A DNA stretch of 17,746 bases from Micrococcales bacterium UBA3913 (GTDB lineage: Bacteria > Actinomycetota > Actinomycetes > Actinomycetales > Microbacteriaceae): the NCBI GenBank assembly GCA_002391425.1, contig DGEZ01000083.1:1-17746 (forward strand), given 5' to 3'. Below are positions 1 through 6,279 of the stretch, in pieces (position 1 is the stretch's first letter; each line of letters opens with the position of its first letter). Position numbers and translations under genes: made by a program. Under the pieces are notes generated by a model that did no database searches, was not told where the DNA came from, and saw nothing but the letters and a program-made list of their open reading frames with translations.

Positions 1-316
1 CGGTCTCGTTCATGGCCCGCTGCTGCGCCTCCGCAGCCGCCCGGCCGTGCTGGGCCACGAACTGTCCGCGGCCTCCTGTCACGGAGTTTGTCAGCCATCC
101 TCCGTTACGCCCAGACGCACCAAAGCCCGCGAACCTGCGCTCGAGCACGACGACCGTCCAGTCAGGTTTGAGCGTTTTCAGGTAGTAGGCCGTCCAGAGC
201 CCGGTATATCCCGCGCCCACGATGCAGACGTCTGCGCTCTCAGGCCCGTCCAGCGCGGGCCTGGCAGCCGGGATGCCCACCTGCTGCCACCAGAAAGAGA
301 CTCCACCGTTGTGCAT
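1..316 (-). CDS. FAD-dependent oxidoreductase of the DAO family (amine-oxidase-like), 3' part missing
   Basis: This is the N-terminal 105 residues of a flavoprotein that runs off the left edge. Seen: an FAD-binding Rossmann motif VGAGYTG (G34-x-G36-x-x-G39), an Ile/Val/Leu-rich second strand ending in Glu59 (VVVLER), which normally holds the FAD ribose, and the GASGRNGG motif (residues 66-73) typical of DAO-family oxidases such as gamma-glutamylputrescine oxidase PuuB and related amine or amino-acid oxidases. The start is ATG at 316-314, preceded by the ribosome-binding sequence AGGGAG (321-326) four bases upstream. Family knowledge: these enzymes oxidise amines or amino acids with O2, giving an aldehyde or keto acid, ammonia and H2O2, in the cytoplasm. 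The substrate cannot be read from this fragment. It lies 53 bases downstream of the FHA gene on the same strand, with no clear terminator between, so some co-transcription is possible. A PatD-like dehydrogenase at the other end of the cluster makes a polyamine role plausible but unproven. Confidence 0.85.
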   Translation of the reverse strand, partial: MHNGGVSFWWQQVGIPAARPALDGPESADVCIVGAGYTGLWTAYYLKTLKPDWTVVVLERRFAGFGASGRNGGWLTNSVTGGRGQFVAQHGRAAAEAQQRAMNET

Positions 317-320
317 GACA

Positions 321-326
321 CTCCCT
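321..326 (-). promoter_or_regulatory. Ribosome-binding site of the FAD oxidoreductase
   Basis: AGGGAG on the minus strand, four bases before the ATG at 316-314. It supports this start over any internal one. Confidence 0.6.
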
Positions 327-369
327 GTCCATTTGAATACCGCGGGTGTTCGTACCCGTTCGGCACCTC

Positions 370-1428
370 TCAGAGAACAGTGAACCGCTGATCCCCGATG
401 ACGACCTCTGACCCTGCTGTGAGCTCAACCCATTGCTGGGGCTCCAGCAGCTGAGATTCCCCGCTGGTAACCAGCTCGGACCCATTCGCAGACCCCAGAT
501 CCCGGTAGTACAACGCGCCATCCACGATGGAGAACTCTCCGTGAGTCTTCGACACGGACCTGGTCACATCCTGGATAACGACCCGAGTCACGCTGCCCGC
601 GTCCGAAGCGGGGGCTTTCGGGTTACGACCGAAAATGGTCGGCCCCGACACCGTCTCGGTCTGGCCGGTCGAGAACTCGATATCGAAGCTTACGACCGGG
701 ACTGTCCGACGCACCACCACGGTCTCGTCTCCATCATCGGCCACCTCAGGGACACTATCGGCGGCGACCGGGGTAGCGGGAGCAGGCAGATCGATGACTG
801 GGGCGGGAGCGTCCGCCGCCACGGGGGGCGCGAACGAGTCTGTCGAGTACGACGAGGTCTCCCCCACAGGAGGCTCGGGATGCGCAGCGCCCGCTCCGGC
901 GGCCGACGCGTCCGCCCATGCGGGCTCCGGCAGAGCAGGAGGAGCAGGAGGAAAGGCCTCAGGAGGGGCAACTGCCGCGGCATTCACATTCCCGCAACTG
1001 CCGCAGAAGATGTCCCCCGGGGACAGCACCGCACCGCAGTACGTGCACAACGCGGGACCGGCGGCACGAAGGTTTTCGTCGGCGGGGGTCCCCGCATCAT
1101 GAGCCGGACCCGGAGGTGCAGGAGGCGCCGGAGGAGCTGGCGGGTATTCCGATCCGCCCCACGAGACGACGCCGTGCGCCTGATCGTTTCCGAGCAGCGG
1201 TGCCCCGACAGGGGCCGGAGGAGCAGGAGGTACCGGCGCGCCGAACCCTGCGGAAGACGGCGGCACGGGAGGGAGGGGATACGCTGCGGAATTCGGCACC
1301 GGCGGCACAGGGGGTACCGGCGGCGCACCGATCACACGAGGCGGCGGCGATGCGACGAACGGCGTACCGCATGCACCGCAAAAGGTGTCATGACGTCCCA
1401 CACGCGAGCGACAGACTGGACACTTCAT
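370..1428 (-). CDS. Double zinc-ribbon, proline-rich FHA-domain protein (352 aa)
   Basis: A cytoplasmic phosphothreonine-reader candidate. Seen: an N-terminal zinc ribbon (C3, C6, C17, C20); a long Pro/Ala-rich linker (about 28-110) with repeated PPVPP and PPAPP; a second zinc ribbon (C128, C131, C142, C145); another Pro/Ala/acidic linker (150-235); and a C-terminal FHA domain (about 260-350). The FHA domain keeps the expected binding residues: G267-R268, the S293-K-T-H296 motif and N315-G316. Just before it lies DDGDETVVVRRT, with T236 after acidic residues, reminiscent of the phosphorylated N-terminal threonine motif of GarA/OdhI-type FHA proteins. There is no signal peptide or membrane segment. 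The ATG overlaps the stop of the upstream gene (ATGA, 1425-1428), with an AGGGG ribosome site at about 1436-1440, so translation is probably coupled. As last gene of the kinase/phosphatase cluster it is a natural reader of the kinase. Partner and function are inferred. Confidence 0.92.
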   Translation of the reverse strand: MKCPVCRSRVGRHDTFCGACGTPFVASPPPRVIGAPPVPPVPPVPNSAAYPLPPVPPSSAGFGAPVPPAPPAPVGAPLLGNDQAHGVVSWGGSEYPPAPPAPPAPPGPAHDAGTPADENLRAAGPALCTYCGAVLSPGDIFCGSCGNVNAAAVAPPEAFPPAPPALPEPAWADASAAGAGAAHPEPPVGETSSYSTDSFAPPVAADAPAPVIDLPAPATPVAADSVPEVADDGDETVVVRRTVPVVSFDIEFSTGQTETVSGPTIFGRNPKAPASDAGSVTRVVIQDVTRSVSKTHGEFSIVDGALYYRDLGSANGSELVTSGESQLLEPQQWVELTAGSEVVIGDQRFTVL

Positions 1429-3899
1429 GTGTGATCCCCTCTCGATGCCTTCTGGCCGGTAACCGCCTGACCTAAGCTGATACGACGCACGAACGACCTG
1501 AGACGCAGCGTCGCGTTCAGTTTAGTCCACCATTTTTCACGTGCCCATAGGCGAGAGAGCTCCTCATCCACGGCAGCCCAGTATCGGGAAGAATCCGCCC
1601 CAGTTACGGCCGCATCGCTGAATGCGGCGGTGTCGGCAATGTTCGCGAGGACCTCAGGAGACCCCAGGGCGCGCACAGTTTCACGCCTCGTGCTGGATGC
1701 GGGAATGTTCGTGCCCGCATCCACCGCTCGGTCAACGAACTCGTCCCACGCCCCGATGACCGCCGCAGCCGGCTGCGCCCGCTGTCGGCGCTGCCTGCGC
1801 CGCACACTCTTTGCAGCCAGGATGAGCAACGGCGGACCGAACAGCACCACCGCGATGAGCAGGCCGAGCAGGACGGGTTTGACGACACGATCCAGCCAGG
1901 CGAAGCCCTCCTCTGAGACGACGTCCTGGTCGCTCTGATCGTCGGCCGCCTCCGGGTTCACCTGACTGGGCGGCTCAACCTCCGGCAGCACAGGCTGGAC
2001 TGTGGTTGGGTCTTGCTGAAGCTGGGTTTCCGTCTCTACCTCCGTGGGCGGACGCTGGCTTTGCGGCGTCGCCGCAATATCCACCCAAGACCCGTCATCG
2101 AGTCGCACCTGAACCCAGGCCCGCATATCCTGGCCGAGGACGGTACCGTCCTCGGGAAGCTCAAAACCAACGACCACCCGGGCTTGCTTCCCAGTGGATT
2201 GGATCAGCAGTGCAGCCGCGGTCGCGAACTGCTCGTCATCCCCGAGGGCCGCCACCGACACCTCGTCCGACCCCGCCTGAGCCGGGTCAGGGATGCTCGA
2301 GACCACCTCATTGAGCTGCCCGAACAAGGCCTCGATCCGCTCCGTGGAATGGCCTGCGCGACTCGCCTGTGCCTCAGCTCCTAACTCCTGAGTCCACATC
2401 GGCTGCTCGTCACCACTGCCCACATCCACGGAGTGACTCAGGTATCCCGAATTTGTCAGGAGCGTGATCGCCTGAGTAACCCCCGACAGGGTGGACAGGT
2501 CGTACCCCGCCGCGACGAGCGCATCGCGCCAGGAGGTCAGTTCCGGATACTCTTCCTCCGTGACGGTTACCGTCGCGCCGTCGGCGAGCTGCCCCTTCGA
2601 GGCCTCTGGGGCAAGCACGCCGGTATAGGTGAACGTATCCCCGCTGGAGATGCCGAGAACTCCCCCGCGCTCCGCCAGGTCGACGACGTTTCCCGTGCTG
2701 CTGCCCACGAAGATCGCATTGTTGAGGTCCTCATCGGAGCCGAAATTCACCGAGGACACCGCGCCTACCGCCGGCAGCCACAAGCCGGAATACCCATTCA
2801 CGGTGACCTGATAGCTGACCTGCTGGCCAGCATCGTCTACCGGTCGGGATCCCGGCAACAACTCGTAGCTGTCTGCTGATCCTCCATCGGCGTACTCGCT
2901 CACGTGGTAGGTGACCCCGTCGTAGGCGTCGAGGATGGCCAGCGGAATTCGGCCCACAATCGACGCATCCGCCCCGGTCACCGTGAACAGGGTTTCCTGG
3001 TAGAGCTCATCAGTGAAATAGCTGCGAAAATCCGACAGCGGACTCTCCCAGGATGAGACGTCGACCTGCGGCTCGATCGCCGTGCGCAGGACATCCCGGC
3101 TCTGGCCGGTCACGCCCCAGGCGATGGTGCTGCCCGCTAGTACCGTCACCACCACCAATGCCGCCCCCATGACCGTGCGCTGCGCACGCGTGCGCTGCCG
3201 ACGCGACCCCGACACCTGGGCGAGTTGCCGTGAACGCTGATAGGCGGACCGCCACGTCAACCAGGCGATCGCACCCACAAAACTGGCCACGCCCCACATC
3301 CACTGGAGTCCCTGGGGAAGGCCAATCCCCGCCACGGAAAGTGGGGTGCCGAGGGCCCAGCCGAAGGCGGAGGGGAACAGAGTCGTTGACCATGCGGCAA
3401 GCACCCCGAGCATCCCCGCGCGTACGGATCCGACCGACACGGCAACAGACACGAACGCACCCCAGAAAAACACGGTGAAGGCTGGCACCAGGAGTGCCTG
3501 GAAACTCCCCACCGGCAGCGTCGCGATCGTGGCGAGCTCATGCCAGGACGTCACGACACCACGCAGGAACGATCCGAACGCCTCCAGGGAGGGCAACACC
3601 CCAAGAATGCGCAGACGGGGGATCGCCACCCACGCGCCGGCTCCCACATACACGATCACCGCGAGCATAAGCGATGACAGCGTCCCCACTCGTGGCCGGA
3701 TCAACGCAATCCCCACCCCGAGCACGATGGCGACGGCGGCGGCCACGATGTACTGCGTGCTTGCGTAGATCGGCCATGCCCAGCACGCGCTCACGACGAG
3801 CAGGAGCACGGCGGAGCTCGCGTTGACCGCGGTCCACAGGGTGCCCGTACCTGTGCCCGCGTTGCGTGCCGCGCGCGCAGCGCGCCGAGTGCCGCTCAT
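1425..3899 (-). CDS. TgpA-like transglutaminase-fold membrane protein, catalytically degenerate (824 aa)
   Basis: Architecture: several hydrophobic helices in the first ~265 residues (for example about 26-45, 50-69 and 73-93, then a further group up to a last helix near 240-262), a long extracellular region (about 270-670) with a transglutaminase-like core near 535-620, one transmembrane helix (672-696), a basic stop-transfer KSVRRRQRRQR, and a cytoplasmic tail (697-824). The core is recognisable from GDDEQFATAAALL, ARVVVGF, MRAWVQVRL and GSWVDIAATP. Compared with the usual G-x-C-x-x-F-A, H-A-W-V-x-V and W-V-x-x-D-x-T-P motifs, the Cys is Asp555, the His is Arg593 and the Asp is Ala609. All three catalytic residues are therefore absent while spacing and scaffold are kept, pointing to a binding or structural role rather than peptide cross-linking or cleavage. 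The ATG overlaps the DUF58 stop (ATGA, 3896-3899) with GGAG at 3906-3909. DUF58 and MoxR genes are usual partners of TgpA proteins. Confidence 0.9.
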   Translation of the reverse strand: MSGTRRAARAARNAGTGTGTLWTAVNASSAVLLLVVSACWAWPIYASTQYIVAAAVAIVLGVGIALIRPRVGTLSSLMLAVIVYVGAGAWVAIPRLRILGVLPSLEAFGSFLRGVVTSWHELATIATLPVGSFQALLVPAFTVFFWGAFVSVAVSVGSVRAGMLGVLAAWSTTLFPSAFGWALGTPLSVAGIGLPQGLQWMWGVASFVGAIAWLTWRSAYQRSRQLAQVSGSRRQRTRAQRTVMGAALVVVTVLAGSTIAWGVTGQSRDVLRTAIEPQVDVSSWESPLSDFRSYFTDELYQETLFTVTGADASIVGRIPLAILDAYDGVTYHVSEYADGGSADSYELLPGSRPVDDAGQQVSYQVTVNGYSGLWLPAVGAVSSVNFGSDEDLNNAIFVGSSTGNVVDLAERGGVLGISSGDTFTYTGVLAPEASKGQLADGATVTVTEEEYPELTSWRDALVAAGYDLSTLSGVTQAITLLTNSGYLSHSVDVGSGDEQPMWTQELGAEAQASRAGHSTERIEALFGQLNEVVSSIPDPAQAGSDEVSVAALGDDEQFATAAALLIQSTGKQARVVVGFELPEDGTVLGQDMRAWVQVRLDDGSWVDIAATPQSQRPPTEVETETQLQQDPTTVQPVLPEVEPPSQVNPEAADDQSDQDVVSEEGFAWLDRVVKPVLLGLLIAVVLFGPPLLILAAKSVRRRQRRQRAQPAAAVIGAWDEFVDRAVDAGTNIPASSTRRETVRALGSPEVLANIADTAAFSDAAVTGADSSRYWAAVDEELSRLWAREKWWTKLNATLRLRSFVRRISLGQAVTGQKASRGDHT

Positions 3900-5269
3900 C
3901 GGATGCTCCGGCGTGCGAGTTGCATGAGGTCATCGATCAACGCGATCACGAAAACATCGACGGACCCGATGCGTTGCATGCGCGGACGACTCAACGGATC
4001 ACACAGGACGATGACGACAGTCACATCCACCGGCATTCTCAGCGCCGCCGCCTGCATTTCGGCCACCGTGGCGCCTGTGCCCGCGACGAGGAATGCGACA
4101 GACATCCGCTCGACGAGTGCCCCGGTCAGCTCCGCGGTCTGGGCCAGGCGCGCGCCACGGGGGTGTCGCTGCACGCCACTGGCCGCGTCGAGAAGCCCGT
4201 GGATGTTCGTGGCCGGAAGCGTCGACAGCTGGCGCGGCGGCGTGGTGGCGAACTCGGGGATCAGGGGGCTCACCGACACAGCGGTGTCTCTCCCAAACCG
4301 AATACCCTGGACACCCAATGATGCTGCCGCGCTGACGGCGAGTTCGAACTCCTCGTCATTCGCGTAGTCCGCCTCTGCCCGGGAGAGCACCACCGCCTGG
4401 GTGGAGCGTCGACTCTCCTCGTACTGACGCACCATGAGCACGCCCGTCTTCGCGGTGCTCTTCCAGTGCACGTTCCGCTGCGGATCTCCGGGTTGATACT
4501 CCCGCAATGCATGGAAGGACACATCAGACGACACGATCGTGCTGCTGGGCACTCCGTCGAGGTCACGGATCGAGCCAATCGTGGCGTTCGGCAACGTGAC
4601 GACCTGGGGATGCACCCAGAGCGTCCTGCGCTGCGTGAACTCCATCGTGCGACGCATAATGCCGACCGGATCCCCCTTGATCGCTCGCACCGGGCCGACC
4701 GGCAGCACGCCTCGGCGCAAGTTTGGCAACTCCAGGTGCTTGGTCACCGTCCCCCCGGGGAGCACGACCGGGAGGGTGACTTCCGCCAGTCCCGGTCCCA
4801 CGGGAATCTCCACCCGCGTCGGCAGGATCAGCCTCCTGTGCGGATTCGTCACCGTGAGCGCGAATCCCGAGGACTCTCCCGCGACGACGCGATCATCATC
4901 GAGGGTGAGTTCGACCTCATAGAGTTTGCTCCCGAGCAGGAACAGCGTAGACACGAGGATGAGAATGCCCGCCGCACTCCCCACCGCGAGCGCCTCCATC
5001 CACCCCCAGGCGAATCCCGCATACAGGCCAGACCCGCAGACGACCACGGCGAACCACCCCACGGGTGTTACCGTGTTCGCCACCCACGCCGCAGCGCCCC
5101 GGGAGGCTCGCGCCACCGCGCGCCACGAGCGCAATCCCACCCCCGCTGCACGCGTCAGCCCGGACGCCGAGCCCGTGGATCCGCGCAACGTGGACCGGCT
5201 CGCACGGGTACGTGTCCCCGTGTGGCTGGTCGCTGTCGCGGATGCTCCCCGCTGGGTCTGTGGAGTCAC
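3896..5269 (-). CDS. DUF58 domain membrane protein (457 aa, GTG start)
   Basis: A MoxR-partner protein. Seen: a 65-residue N-terminal tail rich in Thr, Ser and Arg; two hydrophobic segments (about residues 68-90 and 92-113) placing it in the membrane; a beta-rich region (115-210) with a conserved-looking NLRRG and KGDPVG segment; then the DUF58 signature around REYQPGD (256-262), RNVHWKSTAK (265-274) and VLMVRQYEE; and a von Willebrand-A-like C-terminal half. I choose GTG at 5269-5267 because its TGA-overlapping position (GTGA, 5266-5269) matches the ATGA overlaps of the next two genes. An upstream in-frame ATG at 5449 would lie wholly inside the MoxR gene and adds 60 low-complexity basic residues. 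Known of the family: DUF58 proteins are encoded beside MoxR ATPases and thought to work with them in assembling or activating envelope complexes. The function in this cluster is inferred. Confidence 0.9.
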   Translation of the reverse strand: MTPQTQRGASATATSHTGTRTRASRSTLRGSTGSASGLTRAAGVGLRSWRAVARASRGAAAWVANTVTPVGWFAVVVCGSGLYAGFAWGWMEALAVGSAAGILILVSTLFLLGSKLYEVELTLDDDRVVAGESSGFALTVTNPHRRLILPTRVEIPVGPGLAEVTLPVVLPGGTVTKHLELPNLRRGVLPVGPVRAIKGDPVGIMRRTMEFTQRRTLWVHPQVVTLPNATIGSIRDLDGVPSSTIVSSDVSFHALREYQPGDPQRNVHWKSTAKTGVLMVRQYEESRRSTQAVVLSRAEADYANDEEFELAVSAAASLGVQGIRFGRDTAVSVSPLIPEFATTPPRQLSTLPATNIHGLLDAASGVQRHPRGARLAQTAELTGALVERMSVAFLVAGTGATVAEMQAAALRMPVDVTVVIVLCDPLSRPRMQRIGSVDVFVIALIDDLMQLARRSIR

Positions 5270-6240
5270 ACGCCCGCCTTCTGCACCGGCGGAAGCACAT
5301 CCGTGAGGACGCGGGCGATCACCGCATCCGCCGTCACGCCGTCGAACTCCGCCTCGGGGTCCAGGATCAGGCGATGCGCGAGCACCACCTGTGTGAGGTC
5401 TTTGACATCGTCGGGAAGCACGTAGTTCCTCCCGTGTGCGATTGCCCACGTCTTCGCGCTCCGAGTCAGGGCGAGCGCACCACGCACGCTGGCCCCCAGA
5501 CGCACCTGAACCGCTGACCGGGTTGCTTCCACGAGACGGGTGATGTAGTCGATGATGACGGGATCGATGTAGACGGTCTTGGCCATCTCGATCATGCCCA
5601 CAAGGGTCTGGGGTGTCATCACCGGCGTGAGAACGGTGCTGTGCCGCCGCGTCCCGGCAGATTCGAGGATGCTCGCCATGGCGTTGCGATCCGGGTACCC
5701 CAGACTCGTCTTGAGCAGGAACCGGTCCAGCTGTGCCTCCGGAAGCCGATAGGTGCCGGCCTGCTCGACGGGGTTCTGTGTCGCGATCACCATGAAGGGA
5801 TCCGCGACCCTGCGCGTTTCGCCGTCGACGGTCACATTGCCCTCCTCCATGACCTCCAGGAGAGCGGACTGGGTCTTCGGACTGGCGCGGTTGATCTCGT
5901 CTGCCAGCACGATATTCGCGAAGATCGGGCCATTGTGGAAGACGAATTCGCCACTTTTCTGGTCGTACACGGTGATGCCCGTGACGTCCCCAGGCAAAAG
6001 GTCCGGAGTGAACTGGATACGGGAGGATGTTCCCCCGACGCTCTGCGACAGAGCACGCGCCAGGGAGGTCTTGCCGGTGCCCGGAAAGTCCTCCAGCAGG
6101 AGGTGCCCTTCGCTGATCATCGCGGTGACGGCGAGCTCAACGACGTGCGTTTTCCCGAGAATCGCCCTCTCCACATTCGCTACCAGAGTGTGGAACAGCT
6201 GGGCGAACTGTGCCGCCTGTTCTGGGCTTGCCGTCATCAT
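5266..6240 (-). CDS. MoxR-family AAA+ ATPase (324 aa)
   Basis: A cytoplasmic ATPase of the MoxR subfamily, whose members act as chaperones that insert cofactors or remodel partner complexes using ATP. Seen: Walker A EDFPGTGKTSL (G54-T-G-K57-T58), the MoxR-typical FTPDLLPGDVTG (77-88), Walker B VLADEINRA (111-119), sensor 1 in ATQNP (N156), an arginine-finger region RLPEAQLDRF (165-174), and a sensor-2-like SVRGALAL in the C-terminal lid. The length is normal for the family. The two starting ATGs are adjacent (6240 and 6237). The strong ribosome site AAGGAG at 6244-6249 lies three bases from the first and six from the second, so the true start could be 6237 (323 residues). It begins 39 bases after the giant gene's stop and ends overlapping the DUF58 start. 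The full set of ATPase motifs says it is active. The client (giant protein, pseudo-transglutaminase or DUF58) is inferred. Confidence 0.96.
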   Translation of the reverse strand: MMTASPEQAAQFAQLFHTLVANVERAILGKTHVVELAVTAMISEGHLLLEDFPGTGKTSLARALSQSVGGTSSRIQFTPDLLPGDVTGITVYDQKSGEFVFHNGPIFANIVLADEINRASPKTQSALLEVMEEGNVTVDGETRRVADPFMVIATQNPVEQAGTYRLPEAQLDRFLLKTSLGYPDRNAMASILESAGTRRHSTVLTPVMTPQTLVGMIEMAKTVYIDPVIIDYITRLVEATRSAVQVRLGASVRGALALTRSAKTWAIAHGRNYVLPDDVKDLTQVVLAHRLILDPEAEFDGVTADAVIARVLTDVLPPVQKAGV

Positions 6241-6243
6241 GAT

Positions 6244-6249
6244 CTCCTT
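6244..6249 (-). promoter_or_regulatory. Ribosome-binding site of the MoxR gene
   Basis: AAGGAG on the minus strand inside the 39-base gap after the giant gene. Its spacing (three bases to the first ATG, six to the second) slightly favours initiation at the second ATG, 6237. Confidence 0.7.
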
Positions 6250-6279
6250 GCTGTTGGTACCGGGTCCGTCATGCCCGAT

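Noticed and set aside
343..358. Possible terminator between the FHA and FAD genes (CGGGT/ACCCG, 6-base loop)
   Set aside because: The stem is only 5 bp and no run of T follows on the minus strand, so an intrinsic terminator is not supported.
970..1340. Repetitive DNA in the FHA gene as a CRISPR or tandem-repeat array
   Set aside because: The repeats are short, irregular and codon-phased, encoding the Pro/Ala linker. There are no spacer-like units of constant length.
433..1475. Long plus-strand open frames opposite the FHA gene
   Set aside because: They are Arg-rich translations of the complementary strand of GC-rich, proline-rich coding DNA. No domain is recognisable, while the minus-strand frame has zinc ribbons and an FHA domain.
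5270..5449. Upstream in-frame ATG (5449) as DUF58 start
   Set aside because: It would place 60 extra codons entirely within the MoxR gene, encoding low-complexity basic sequence. The GTG at 5269 fits the overlap pattern of the following genes.
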